Notes: generated by a model from the sequence alone, not told the origin. A stretch of 64,000 nt of DNA from Bosea sp. 124 (GCF_003046175.1 NZ_PZZM01000001.1:3117001-3181000); one strand, 5' to 3'. Shown: positions 51,911 through 61,421, numbered from the stretch's first letter. Translations and numbers: made by a program.

Positions 51911-52132
51911 ATGCGTTGCGGCGCCCATAGGTCTATATTAATGCGCGCGAGTGTGCCCACCATCAATCGCCGTCGGAGCCGTCCGGTTTTGGACGCTGTA
52001 ATCCCTTTGGATGGTGTATTGCATCGCTCGCTTCCGACAATCTATGCTGCGTTGTTCCTTGTCTGGCTGGGATGCTGGGTGTTGGCCGCTGCCTGGTTGA
52101 GTTGGCAACTGATTGCTTCGCTCACGGCGTGA
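51911..52132 (+). CDS. Possible small membrane protein
   Basis: 73 residues at most. Basic N-terminal part (NRRRSRP) and one hydrophobic helix (IYAALFLVWLGCWVLAAAWLSW). A GTTAACGATG word lies just before it. No ribosome site or family seen, so it may not be a gene. Confidence 0.25.
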   Translation: MRCGAHRSILMRASVPTINRRRSRPVLDAVIPLDGVLHRSLPTIYAALFLVWLGCWVLAAAWLSWQLIASLTA

Positions 52133-52342
52133 CGTGCGTGATCCAACGCTGAGCGCATGTCGCACCGGATGAGCGGTGGCCGGATCGTCGCCTACTTGTT
52201 GCTGGGGCAAAACGTGTCGGCCTTCGAATGACCGGGTCGGCGATCGCTGCAGGCGTTGGGCTTCGCGAGTGTTACGGCGTGTATTCAGGACAGGAGCGCC
52301 CGCTCCATGGCGCGATGGCCGCTCCAATGCCGCAACAGCAAG

Positions 52343-53680
52343 TTAGCCCAGTGTACGCAATGCCTTGCCTCTGAATGGCTCCGAGTCTCGCACGCGCCGC
52401 ATCGAGCGAACTTTGGCGGCTGAGCCAAATATGATGCCGGCAGTAATGCCAAAGAGATACTGAACGCCCTTTCCGAAGAAAATGTACTCGAGAAAGGAGT
52501 GAAGGCCGACGATCAAAATCGCGATACCGCAGCCGAGCAGGAGGTCGCCAACCCGGCTCTGTCGTGCCAGCCAGCCATAGCGGAATGCGGTGTAGAAGGG
52601 CATTAGCAAGATCAGGACAAAGCTGACCATTCCGAAGTAGCCCGTTTCCGCAGCGGCGAGCAGATAAGCGTTGTGAACGATGTTGTTCAAATTGCCTTCA
52701 AAGGGAATGACTCCGGCTCGTATGGAGTAACCGGCGTTCTTGGCTTCATTGACATAGTGGTTCGCGCCGACGCCCATCGGGCGATCATTCAAGATCATCA
52801 GCGCGGCTCGATTGAATGCGGCTCGTTCGTTGTACTCGGCTTCATCAAGCGGGGTGGCTTCGAAGCGCGCCTGAAAGGACGTTGCCGCGACCGGCGCCAT
52901 CGCAACCGCGCCGAGAATGCAGATCAGCGCAATCTTTGCCTTGTGCGAGGTCCAGCGCCGCAGGAACGATATGCTCATACATACCACCAAGCCCAGCACG
53001 ATGAAGCCCAATGCCGCGCGCGAGGCGATCAGAGCTGCGATCAGCATGCCGGTGACGGGGATCAAGGCGAATTGTAGCCGGCGCAAGCCAGCGAGGAGAA
53101 GCATCATGTGCGGGAAGACGACGAAATGAGCGGCAAGGCCAAGCGTGTTCTGGTGAATAAACGTTCCCGTGGGCTGGATCATATGCTGACCCCAGCGTTG
53201 CCACGAAATCACAAAAATCTGGATTACGAGTCCAAGCGCCATGCCCTTGAGAAGTTCGGCGGATACGGCCTCGTCCACGGAGGCGCGTGCAACAACTATA
53301 ATTAAGAAGTAGACTTTTGCGTACTGAAAAAGATAGAATGCAGACGCCATCGGCTCGTCGGCCTGCTGAAACGATATCAATATCGCGATAAAATACAGTA
53401 TGAACGGAAAATGATAATTGATCCCATCTTTTGGCTTCTTCGAGATAATAAATAGAGCTGCCACTATTAAATCGATAATTGAAATTTCAATCCCATAGAC
53501 ATAACCAAACCACTTGTTCCCCCACGAGATCAGGCCGATGTCGATATGCACGGCCTGAATGAGGAACGGCAGTATTCCGACAGCCGTCCAAGCGTATTTC
53601 TGGATGACAGGTGCGCTTCGCATCAGTAACGACAACGGAAAAATCCCGGCGAGGGCAATCAGCAATGAGACGTATTTCAT
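52343..53680 (-). CDS. O-antigen ligase/Wzy-family polysaccharide polymerase
   Basis: About 445 residues with eleven or so hydrophobic helices. The large periplasmic loop and the following helix carry RPMGVGANHYV ... VHNAYLLAAAETGYFGM, the conserved Wzy_C/WaaL segment. It would polymerise lipid-linked repeat units delivered by the Wzx-like flippase at 25913. The start at 53680 (MKYVSLL) has GGAGG 11 bases upstream; a frame open to 53731 adds a polar leader. AT-rich like the downstream glycosylation genes. Confidence 0.87.
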   Translation of the reverse strand: MKYVSLLIALAGIFPLSLLMRSAPVIQKYAWTAVGILPFLIQAVHIDIGLISWGNKWFGYVYGIEISIIDLIVAALFIISKKPKDGINYHFPFILYFIAILISFQQADEPMASAFYLFQYAKVYFLIIVVARASVDEAVSAELLKGMALGLVIQIFVISWQRWGQHMIQPTGTFIHQNTLGLAAHFVVFPHMMLLLAGLRRLQFALIPVTGMLIAALIASRAALGFIVLGLVVCMSISFLRRWTSHKAKIALICILGAVAMAPVAATSFQARFEATPLDEAEYNERAAFNRAALMILNDRPMGVGANHYVNEAKNAGYSIRAGVIPFEGNLNNIVHNAYLLAAAETGYFGMVSFVLILLMPFYTAFRYGWLARQSRVGDLLLGCGIAILIVGLHSFLEYIFFGKGVQYLFGITAGIIFGSAAKVRSMRRVRDSEPFRGKALRTLG

Positions 53681-54008
53681 TGGCTCGGTTGCCTCCAGAT
53701 ATCGCTGATCGTCGACGCCGTGCAGCGCCATACTACGGGCAGCGCGATAAGGCGAGCGCGGCTCATGGTGGCTTACGGTCAGCGCGTTGATATTCAGTTT
53801 CCGGTAGGCTCCAGGATCTCGGCATCAATCCTGCGGACCTCGAGCGCCAACCGCCGAAGGTCGCAGCGCTGGTATTCGGCTTGCGGCAGATATCGAGAGC
53901 CGGCGCTGCCTCCTCAGCCTGGCGTGGAGCGAATGAGGCGGCGGCCCTCGTCCTCGAAAGCTCGGCACAAACGATGTCGCCGGCCGAGCAAGCGCTGCGG
54001 CTCAAGCG

Positions 54009-54704
54009 TCAATTTTTCCGGTAGATCAACGCAATATTGGATGAAAACGGGCCCAGCGGCAGCCCTGTGAAAACGACTTCCGGTTTCCGGGCCAGAGGCC
54101 ACTCGCCGAGCAAGGTTTTCCTGCTGATAAAGTCGACGTTCTCGACATGGGTCCAATGATCATATCGCGTTCCCGCGAGCACGCGTCGAAAGAGGCTGGG
54201 AGCGTAGTGCAGCAGCGGAATGCTGGTGTGATGCTCAATCGGGAACCAGCGGTTCGGAACCGTCATGAAAAGCGACCGCGCGACACGGAGTTGTTCCTCG
54301 AGGAAGGCAATCCGCTGCGCGGCGCCGCCGACATGTTCCAGCACGGCGTTCGAGCAGACGATATCGAACGTATCGTCAGCGAATGGAAGAGGTTGATGAG
54401 GTTCGATCTGTCGGTAGCTGACGAGAGGATAGCGCTCCTGAACCGCCGTTCCCGCCCCGAGCCCGGCACATGTGATATTCTGCGCAAACGGGTAGTTCTT
54501 CTCAAGAAAATTTGCCCCGTCGTTCTCATCATCCGAGACGCCAACATCCAGAATTCTGGTGCTTTCGGCCGGTTGCATCTTGCTCATGAACAAGTTGAAC
54601 ATCGACATCCTCGCCTTCACGAGGAGGCCCATAGCCGTTCCCGTAGAAACGCCGTCGCGATAATAGACGGCATCGATATTTTCACGCTTCTCCAGTGCAG
54701 CCAT
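54009..54704 (-). CDS. Class I SAM-dependent methyltransferase
   Basis: About 231 residues. Motif I is read in TRILDVGVSDDENDGANFLEK. The later motif is PLPFADDTFDIVCSNAVLEHVGG, a Methyltransf_11-type post-I and motif IV region. The C-terminal half (FMTVPNRWFPIEHHTSIPLLHY) is typical of enzymes near glycosyltransferases, which methylate sugars or lipid carriers. The first Gly-rich loop is DVGVSDD rather than the usual DxGxGxG, a deviation worth noting. The start at 54704 follows the GtrA stop by 15 bp. Operon with GtrA and GT2. Confidence 0.8.
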   Translation of the reverse strand: MAALEKRENIDAVYYRDGVSTGTAMGLLVKARMSMFNLFMSKMQPAESTRILDVGVSDDENDGANFLEKNYPFAQNITCAGLGAGTAVQERYPLVSYRQIEPHQPLPFADDTFDIVCSNAVLEHVGGAAQRIAFLEEQLRVARSLFMTVPNRWFPIEHHTSIPLLHYAPSLFRRVLAGTRYDHWTHVENVDFISRKTLLGEWPLARKPEVVFTGLPLGPFSSNIALIYRKN

Positions 54705-54718
54705 TATATTTCGCCTTT

Positions 54719-55120
54719 TCACTTCTTGCCGGTGCTGCGAGCGCCCGAAAAAACCAGGTTGTCGTAAAGGAGGAAATTGACGACCAATCCGGACGCAGCT
54801 CCGGCCACATAGGCCGGAAGGTGATACCACACCGCGTCAAAACGAGAGATCGGATAGGCGACAGCGAGGTTCGCCAACGCACCGATGCTGCTGGCGGCAA
54901 GGTAGCGCAGATACTCCACCGTTACATTGGCGAGCTTCCCCGAACGAAATGCCAGTGTGCGATTCAACTGCCACGTCACGGTCGCTGCAAGGAGCGAGGC
55001 AAAGACGCGAGCGGGGACGAAATCAACCTGAAGCCATACGGTCGAGCAGAAGAACGTGGCGGCATCCACGACAAAGCCCACGACGCCGACACTCAGGAAA
55101 AAGCCCGCTTTCTTAAACAT
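54719..55120 (-). CDS. GtrA-family membrane protein
   Basis: 133 residues, four transmembrane helices (FLSVGVVGFVVDAATFF, RVFASLLAATVTWQLNR, LRYLAASSIGALANLAVAY, PAYVAGAASGLVVNFLLYDNLVF). The motifs ATxTWxLNRTLAF and VNFLLYDNLVF are diagnostic. GtrA proteins help flip or handle undecaprenyl-linked sugars together with a GT2 enzyme, here encoded 10 bp upstream. Confidence 0.9.
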   Translation of the reverse strand: MFKKAGFFLSVGVVGFVVDAATFFCSTVWLQVDFVPARVFASLLAATVTWQLNRTLAFRSGKLANVTVEYLRYLAASSIGALANLAVAYPISRFDAVWYHLPAYVAGAASGLVVNFLLYDNLVFSGARSTGKK

Positions 55121-55129
55121 GTTCTTGGT

Positions 55130-56119
55130 TCAAGGCGCGCGAAAGCCGAGATAGTGCAGTCGCTTGAGCTCGCGGCGTCCGGTCGTAACCGTGTCCAGGA
55201 TCAAGCCGCATACAAGGCACAGCATCGATGTCAACATCATGCCAGTCGCGAGGACGGCTGTTGGCAAACGAGGCACCAGGCCGGTCGAGATATATTCGAC
55301 AACAACCGATGCGCCGAGCGCGATGCTGCCGACCGCAATTACGCTTGCAATGAATGCAAAGAAGTAGAGCGGGCGCTCCTCCTTAACCAGGAGCCCAATC
55401 AGGCGCAGGATTCGAAACGCATCGCGAAATGTCCGCAGTTTGCTCTCCGAGCCCTCCGGTCGTTCGCCGTAGGGCGTTTCGACCTCGGATACAGGCATCC
55501 GCAGTTCGAGTGCATGCACGACGAGTTCCGTCTCGATCTCGAACCCGGCAGACATGGCTGGGAACGATTTCACGTAGCGACGCGAGAACGCCTTGTAGCC
55601 GGACAGCATGTCACGTGTCGCCGTGCCGAAAATCAACCGCACCAGGCCTGTGAGCAGTTTGTTGCCGAAAGCGTGCCCTGGCCGGTAGGCATCGGAGGAT
55701 CGCGCCGTCCTGGCGCCATTGACCATGTCGTAGGGCCCTTCGAGCAACTCTGCGATGATCCGTTCGGCGCTGGGCGCATCGTAGGTATCGTCGCCGTCCG
55801 CCATAAGGTAGATGTCCGCTTCGATGTCACTGAACATCCGCCGGACCACATTGCCCTTGCCTTGACGTCGCTCGGTCCTGACGATCGCTCCAGCAGCTTT
55901 GGCTACTGCGGCGGTGTCATCCTTCGAATTATTGTCATAGACATAAATGTCTGCTTGCGGGAGCGCTTCCTTGAAATTGCGCACGACGTTGCCGACCGTT
56001 GCCGCTTCATCATAACACGGAATCAGGATGGCAATCCGTAGTGTGTCGGCACGGGTTGCGATGGCAGGCACCGCCGGCGCAGCAATGTCGGTAGTGTGGA
56101 TCGACATGTCCAAATCCAT
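55130..56119 (-). CDS. Polyprenyl-phosphate glycosyltransferase (GT2, DPM1/GtrB-like)
   Basis: 329 residues. GT2 core LRIAILIPCYDEAATVGNVVRNF, VYDNNSKDDTAAVAKAAGA, RQGKGNVVRRMF and DxD in LMADGDDTYD. SGYKAFSRRYVKSFP is typical of polyprenyl-phosphate sugar synthases. Two C-terminal helices (FFAFIASVIAVGSIALGASVVVEYI, AVLATGMMLTSMLCLVCGLILD) anchor it, as in GtrB. It would make an undecaprenyl-P-sugar used by the GT39-like enzyme next door. Confidence 0.92.
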   Translation of the reverse strand: MDLDMSIHTTDIAAPAVPAIATRADTLRIAILIPCYDEAATVGNVVRNFKEALPQADIYVYDNNSKDDTAAVAKAAGAIVRTERRQGKGNVVRRMFSDIEADIYLMADGDDTYDAPSAERIIAELLEGPYDMVNGARTARSSDAYRPGHAFGNKLLTGLVRLIFGTATRDMLSGYKAFSRRYVKSFPAMSAGFEIETELVVHALELRMPVSEVETPYGERPEGSESKLRTFRDAFRILRLIGLLVKEERPLYFFAFIASVIAVGSIALGASVVVEYISTGLVPRLPTAVLATGMMLTSMLCLVCGLILDTVTTGRRELKRLHYLGFRAP

Positions 56120-56161
56120 CTCGTGCTCCTTCTGTACCTGATCGCTTCTATGATGCAGGTA

Positions 56162-57865
56162 TTATGGCGTATTTCGACCACAGAAATATAAGGTAGCGCC
56201 GATCGCTTCGGCTGATATTCGGCAAGGACCGACAGAACTCTCGACCGCTGAGAGATATGCGCTTCTGTTGTCGTCGTAGAAATCATGGCTGAAGATAAGC
56301 CATATCGCTCTCTCGCCCGTACTATCCCTCCGGAGATCATCGATATACCCAGGGTTTACCTTGTATACCGGCTCATCAATCGATGCTTTTTCCATGCACC
56401 CGCCACGAATGGGCCAAGCCTCAGGGCTGCTGGTGCGATCGAGCATTCCAACCAGCCTGACGGTGGGGCTCGACAGCAGTGAAGCGGCGGGCTGCGCACC
56501 GCAATATACCCAGAGCGGCACTGTCGGGGCATGTGTCGCTATATGAGCGAGAAGTGGACTGAGTTCCTGGTTCTGCCATTTCGCCTGTCGATAAGCCCCG
56601 GCGAAAATGACACTCAGGAACAGCGCCGCCAGTGCACTCGCGGCAATCAGTCGGAGCCTGCGTGACAAGAAGCTTGCGAGGAAGCGCCAGCCCTCTACCA
56701 GGGCAATCGCCGCGACGATCAACGTGACAGGTGCAATGAACAGGAAAAACCTTGCCTGATCGAATGCGATGAGGCCGAGCAGATTGAGAACAATTGATAT
56801 ACCGAACACGGCGATGAATGTGAGGACGAAGAACGTCCCCGCCCGCGCCGCAAGAATTACCATGGCGACGATCAAGCCGGCGCCAATCAACGCTGATGAT
56901 GCATATGCCACGCTTTTGAGCGGGGTTGCCGCTCTTATCGCCGGCTCAATATAGCGGAACCCAATCGGGTCAAGAAGAATGGCGATGAGTCGGATAATAA
57001 TCTTGACGTTATAACCAAATGATTGGTCAAAATCAAATTTTCCTCGATCAAATATATAAGCGTAGCCACTCATGATGTATGTCAGGAGTTGCTTATTGAT
57101 AAGAAAGTAAATCGTGACAATGGCGAGCACGCTCATCGTGCCAGCTATAATGAATCTGGCAGAGAGCGGTCCCGGATACGCCGACGAATTGTGCGGCGAG
57201 ACATCTCGGCGTATTAGGTGAATCAATCTCTGGCTAAACACCCCTGCCAATACGGCGCAGACGATGATCGGGGCTGTATAGGCTGCAAATCCAGCTATGA
57301 TCGAGCAGGCGAAGAATCCGAGATGGGACAACCAATCGTCGCGCTCAACGAGGCGCCACCCACTCAGGAGAACAAGGGTGCTCGCGGAAAATTCAAGGCC
57401 ATACTGCTTTATCTCCGTCGAGTACGCCCATATCAGCGGACTCGATAGAATAATTGCCGTTATCGCGAGCGTATAAGCCAGAGAGTACGTCTTCGAGATA
57501 CCGTATATTATCGCGACTATTCCGATGAGAATGGCGGCGACGCTCACAAATCTCAGCCACCGAACCTGCTCCAGCACCCCGCTGTCGGGCAGAAGCGCTC
57601 GCGCGATCCACATATATCCGACTGGAGCGGCTTGATCATAAAAGGGGAGCGGTTTGGAAAAATCCAATTCCGGCTTGAGAATATTCCATAGCAGCATCGA
57701 TTCATCCGACCATGGGTCTCGCGATGTCGCGTATCCCACTGCGAAGTGAAGAGTCACTACAAACAAAATAATAAGTATAGCAGATAAACCAACGCCTCTC
57801 TGACGTCTGTCCAAGCAATCTTGAGCTGAATTTCGTGCAATTCTTGCCATGTATGCATTGGTCAC
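56162..57865 (-). CDS. GT39/ArnT-like integral-membrane glycosyltransferase
   Basis: About 567 residues with some 11 transmembrane helices and a C-terminal soluble part. Early in the sequence SRDPWSDESMLLWNIL resembles the first periplasmic loop with the catalytic acidic residues of GT-C enzymes. STEIKQYGLEFSASTLVLLSGW is a typical second loop. GT-C enzymes use polyprenyl-phosphate sugars from the neighbouring GT2, forming a GtrA/GtrB/Gtr-like glycosylation trio. The GTG start at 57865 is chosen because AAAGGAG precedes it by eight bases. ATG at 57850 lacks this. Confidence 0.78.
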   Translation of the reverse strand: MTNAYMARIARNSAQDCLDRRQRGVGLSAILIILFVVTLHFAVGYATSRDPWSDESMLLWNILKPELDFSKPLPFYDQAAPVGYMWIARALLPDSGVLEQVRWLRFVSVAAILIGIVAIIYGISKTYSLAYTLAITAIILSSPLIWAYSTEIKQYGLEFSASTLVLLSGWRLVERDDWLSHLGFFACSIIAGFAAYTAPIIVCAVLAGVFSQRLIHLIRRDVSPHNSSAYPGPLSARFIIAGTMSVLAIVTIYFLINKQLLTYIMSGYAYIFDRGKFDFDQSFGYNVKIIIRLIAILLDPIGFRYIEPAIRAATPLKSVAYASSALIGAGLIVAMVILAARAGTFFVLTFIAVFGISIVLNLLGLIAFDQARFFLFIAPVTLIVAAIALVEGWRFLASFLSRRLRLIAASALAALFLSVIFAGAYRQAKWQNQELSPLLAHIATHAPTVPLWVYCGAQPAASLLSSPTVRLVGMLDRTSSPEAWPIRGGCMEKASIDEPVYKVNPGYIDDLRRDSTGERAIWLIFSHDFYDDNRSAYLSAVESSVGPCRISAEAIGATLYFCGRNTP

Positions 57866-58509
57866 ACGGCGCTCTCCTTTCGTCAAGGTGTGTATTGGAG
57901 GGCGTTCTGGAAATGGTTTATATCGCTTCCGTAACTGAGCTGCGACTGACTTTTCATCCAACGAAGCTTCAAATTTTGGTCGGTTTCGCGCGGAATTGCG
58001 CGGCGACGGTGAGATGAGCTGAATAGGCCGCCCGCGTGACAGATCCGGGCGCCGTATGAGGAACGCAGCCGATCGTGGTCATCAGCCAGGTTGAGTTCCT
58101 GATTCTGGCATGGTCGAGGCCGAGGAGCGGGCTTGCATTGCGCAACCTGTCGCGCATGTGGCCGTTAAGCTCTCGCAGAAGCCGCCTAACGTAGCCTTGC
58201 CTGGCGCGAGAAGGGGGCCAGGCGAAACGATGTGATCCTCATCGCCGCTTGATCGATGAACTGGATCTGGATTGCCTTTGTCGGGAGCCGGATCGTGCGC
58301 GGGCGTCCCAAAGCCGGCGGCATATCGCGGGCGCTTTTGCGTCGCCAGCTTGACGGAGCGGCTGGGGATCGAGGCGCGTGAGTGCCGACCGAGCGCTTCG
58401 AAGCCAATGGGTGCGACATCGATGCCGGCCGCCCACTACGCTCTCAATCACTTAACGCAATTTGCGCGCATGCCAGCTGGCGAGGCAACGGCATTTGGCC
58501 CGGGCAATG

Positions 58510-58695
58510 TCACTTCTCATCGTGCACGACTATCCGCCTTTGCAGGACGATGACGCCCGGGACGTTGTCATTCTGCGAGACTGCCGCGAATTCTTGCCCG
58601 TTCTGAGCTTCTTTATGGTCTTTTTCCCGCCGACGCTTGGCGTTGGCGCGTTCCATGATCGCCGCGAAGCGATGCCGCTTTATTCTGCTCGACAT
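58510..58695 (-). CDS. Possible 61-residue basic protein
   Basis: Begins MSSRIKRHRFAAIMERANAKRRREKDHKEAQNG and ends IVVHDEK. Very basic first half, as in small nucleic-acid-binding proteins. No strong ribosome site or family seen. Confidence 0.28.
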   Translation of the reverse strand: MSSRIKRHRFAAIMERANAKRRREKDHKEAQNGQEFAAVSQNDNVPGVIVLQRRIVVHDEK

Positions 58696-58900
58696 GAGAG
58701 GCCCCGTTCAGATTGGCACAAACTGTTCTGGTTTGGATCGGCGTAGACGTGGTGGTTATCCACAGCGCAACTCCGATGCCGGGGCCTCATTCAAACGTTG
58801 GACGAGTGTGCCGCCGAATGCTCCTTGCTGGCCGTTGCTTGACGCTCGGCGGGCTGAGAGCCCAATCCCGAACGCAACGCCGCATCGGCGGCATAGAACG

Positions 58901-58913
58901 CCCCCCCCCCCCC
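58901..58913. repeat. Poly-C tract of 13
   Basis: Thirteen consecutive C flanked by G on both sides, within a stretch where I recognise no gene. Such tracts slip readily in replication and sequencing. Confidence 0.9.
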
Positions 58914-59412
58914 GCGGCGCTGAATGCGACGCGGCCTTTCACCCGAATATCGCTCGCTGCAAACGCGCCAAGCCTCGGGAAGCATCGTGCTGGAAAATCT
59001 GTTCAACCCGACCCGGATCGTGGCGGCCAGCCGCCGGAGCCCGTCACGGCCGGATGATCGTCAGGTCGGGCCCGGAGGATGGGTTCAGCCCGTCGCTAGC
59101 GACAATCCCACAAGGCGCCTACGACGCGGCAGGATCGATCTCGCAGGCGGGCGAAATTGGAGGCGCTGCTCTCCGGCGCTTGCTCTTTGCCCTCGGCCCT
59201 GGCGGAGGTGGAGCCGGCTCCGTCGACCGGCTTGCCTGGCGGTTTCAGGGCCATGCCAAGCCCAGCGCGTCAGTGTCTCCAGTCGCGGTCGGGCGCTTGG
59301 CCGAGCGGCACGCTCATCGCGAAACGGGCTGTTGCCTGCCCGATTTCAACCGCTATGCGCCGAAGGCCCGGTAAGGTGGCCTACGTCGACAATTGAACTC
59401 TTGGAGCGGGGC

Positions 59413-59436
59413 GCGCCGGCCCTCGCGGGCCGGCGC
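59413..59436 (-). terminator. GC-rich hairpin downstream of mucR-like gene
   Basis: GCGCCGGCCC (59413-59422) and GGGCCGGCGC (59427-59436) form a perfect 10-bp stem with a TCGC loop, starting 8 bp after the regulator stop on the minus strand. No clear T-run follows, but position and strength suit a terminator. Confidence 0.6.
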
Positions 59437-59443
59437 TGGACGA

Positions 59444-59878
59444 TCACGCGGCCTTTCGGCGTCCCTTTGGAGTCGCGCTGGCCGCTTTCCGGCCCAGGCC
59501 GATCGCTTTTGCCATCCGCGAGCGCGCCTCGGCGTAGTTCGGCGCGACCATCGGATAATCGGCCGGAAGGCCCCACTTCGTCCGGTATTGCTCGGGCGTA
59601 AGGCCGTATTTGCTGCTCAGATGGCGCCTCAGAGACTTGAACGCCTTGCCATCCTCCAGGCAGATGATCGCGTCCGGCGTCACCGATTTGCGGATCGGGA
59701 CGGCGGGAACCAGCGGAACCGCGGCCGGAGCCTCCGGCTCGCCCCCGAGTTTCAGAAGCGCGGTATGAACGTTGGCGATCAGGCTTGTGAGGTCGGCCGG
59801 CGTGACGCTGTTATTACTCACATATGCCGAGACAATATCGGCAGCTAAGGCAATCAATTCAGCGTCTTTTTCGGACAT
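59444..59878 (-). CDS. mucR: MucR/Ros-type zinc-finger transcriptional regulator
   Basis: 144 residues. Starts MSEKDAELIALAADIVSAYVSNNSV, the N-terminal oligomerisation region of MucR proteins. The C-terminal DNA-binding part reads IICLEDGKAFKSLRRHLSSKYGLTPEQYRTKWGLPADYPMVAPNYAEARS, the Ros/MucR finger with CLEDGKxFKSLxRHL. In rhizobia MucR controls exopolysaccharide choice, motility and symbiosis genes. It may act on the island to its left, though MucR paralogues are common. A frame open to 59950 adds a leader not found in the family. Confidence 0.92.
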   Translation of the reverse strand: MSEKDAELIALAADIVSAYVSNNSVTPADLTSLIANVHTALLKLGGEPEAPAAVPLVPAVPIRKSVTPDAIICLEDGKAFKSLRRHLSSKYGLTPEQYRTKWGLPADYPMVAPNYAEARSRMAKAIGLGRKAASATPKGRRKAA

Positions 59879-60682
59879 GTTTCGAAACTCCGATCTTTTT
59901 GGTGAGATATTGTGCAAGGCCACGCTTCGATGGGTCTCCGAGGCTGGCAAGAAAGCATCCAGGCCGCCGAATCAACGCGAGAACCAGATATGGCTCCATA
60001 TCATCCGATTGTGGCGGGACCGCAAGTTAATGATCGTTAAAATTTTTCAAGATCGGTGCTTGGGGGAACTGTCCAGCGGACGACAATAGGCCGGACCTCA
60101 ACTTCAAAGCGCCTAAATTTTCAACGGAAAGCCGCCCTGAATTGCGGCCTGCGAGATCCGCGCCACGCCTGCGTGGATCATCGACAAGACCACGGATCGG
60201 ATCGTAGTCGATTTCCCTTGAGAGTCCGACCCGCTCCCACCTCGTCCCGCCGAAGGGCGACGTCGTCGACCCCGACAATCCACAAGCGGCTGCGTGAATC
60301 ATCTTCGCCCTGCGATGACGCCGGATGAAGAAATTCGGCTGCTCCAGGCACGACCATCCGAGAAAGCGGCGGCGGCGTGATGTTTTGCATCGTCCCGTTT
60401 CAAAGGCGAGGGGGCGTTCTCGAGGCTCCTCGGCATTCGGCGCGGCTTTCGCGCAAGTCCCGTGCCGCCTTCAGGTTCTCGGTAGTCGAGGGGCGGTGGC
60501 GTAAGCGACTATAATGTATAATAATTTTATCAGAAAGCGCTGGCTGGGGCGGGAGGATACCCAGCCAGCATGCCAAACTGCCGAAATCAACTGAACCTAT
60601 GACCAAAATCAGTTGATTGACGCGATCTTGTGTACCACCATCGTGTCCCAATTCACAAGCGCCGCAGGAACCATAACGACTT
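59879..60682. other. Decayed stretch with transposase remnant
   Basis: About 800 bp. The upstream promoter of mucR lies at 59879-60050 (AT-rich). The rest contains an ISL3-type transposase fragment (listed) and the frameshifted front of a resolvase gene. Confidence 0.5.
60110..60320 (-). pseudogene. Remnant of an ISL3-family (IS204/IS1001) transposase
   Basis: On the minus strand one frame gives LWIVGVDDVALRRDEVGAGR, close to the ISL3 catalytic start (x-GVDDFALRRGxxYGT). A shifted frame then continues IRGLVDDPRRRGADLAGRNSG, which matches the following I-L-V-D-L-E-R-R-R-P-V-D-L-L-P-D-R-S stretch. So about 70 codons of the central transposase survive with at least one frameshift. No inverted repeats or target duplication seen. 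Inactive remnant. Confidence 0.5.
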
Positions 60683-61081
60683 GTGATCCAGTCTGGGCGG
60701 ATCCACTCAGGGGCAGAGGTTCGAAATCTTTTCGAACGTCTGGAGAAGAAGGGCGTCGCCCTTCGCATCTTGTCGTTCGGCGGAGGCACGCTCGACACAT
60801 CGAACGCCACTTCAAAGCTGATCCTGACCGTGCTTGCTGCCACGGCATCCTGGGAGCGCGCGGTCATGTTAGAACGCCAGCTTGAGGGCATCGCCAAAGC
60901 CAAGGCCGAGGGCAAGTACAAGGGCAAGTACAAGGGCCGTGCGCCGACCGCCCGCAAGCAGACCGACACGGTCCGCGCTCTCCATGCCGATGGGGTGAAG
61001 GTCGCCGAGATCGTCAGGCAGGTCGGGATCAGCCGGGCCAGCGTCTATCGATGCCTGGGCCAGAACGCCGCCGTCACGTAG
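60683..61081 (+). pseudogene. Truncated serine recombinase (resolvase/invertase)
   Basis: The frame encodes the back two-thirds of a Pin/TnpR-type recombinase: LFERLEKKGVALRILSFGGGTLDTSNATSKLILTVLAATASWERAVMLERQLEG, then a basic linker (KYKGKYKGRAP). A helix-turn-helix ends it (VKVAEIVRQVGISRASVYRCL). The front part with the catalytic Ser is missing. Just upstream, LGGSTQG-like codons (about 60690-60712) in another frame resemble the LGRSTR segment, which suggests a frameshift near 60715. Not expected to be active. Confidence 0.75.
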
Positions 61082-61208
61082 GGGGTTCTGGCCGCCAGTG
61101 CTGCGACACCGTCGCCAGCAGAAACCGGACGATCAGGCCACCATCACCAGCCTCGCGGAAACGACCGTTTGTGAGAGAGGGAGCAGGGAGCTTCCGCTCA
61201 CATGAAAT

Positions 61209-61421
61209 TCAACGCGGCAGATTAACTACGTTTCCGGTTTTGGGCGATTTCGGGTAACGCTCCGGCTGGGACATGATGGCATCTCTTTCAGTCCGCGCTA
61301 CTGCCTCCAATACTTGCTCAATAGCACGCCGGAGGCGCTCGTCCTCCGGTGCCTCGTCATCAAGGGCGAGGAAGGCGTTAATCAGGAATGCTTTGCATTG
61401 GCGGTAATTGCTCATGCTCAC
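61209..61421 (-). CDS. Small hypothetical protein, helical
   Basis: 70 residues starting MSMSNYRQCKAFLINAFLALDDEAPEDERLRRAIEQVLEAVARTE. Predicted helical and acidic in the middle, with a short basic tail. Composition is protein-like. No family recognised and no same-strand partner nearby. Confidence 0.5.
   Translation of the reverse strand: MSMSNYRQCKAFLINAFLALDDEAPEDERLRRAIEQVLEAVARTERDAIMSQPERYPKSPKTGNVVNLPR

Larger units (their letters stand above)
57866..59443. other. Long gene-poor stretch with a poly-C tract
   Basis: About 1.6 kb without a recognised gene. It has several open frames on both strands but none with family resemblance. One small minus-strand frame (58510-58695) is listed as a possible gene. 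It holds a run of 13 C (58901-58913). It looks like decayed DNA at the edge of the island. Confidence 0.45.

Noticed and set aside
58637..59374. 245-codon plus-strand frame spanning the poly-C tract
   Set aside because: No ribosome site, no family resemblance, depends on the homopolymer length.
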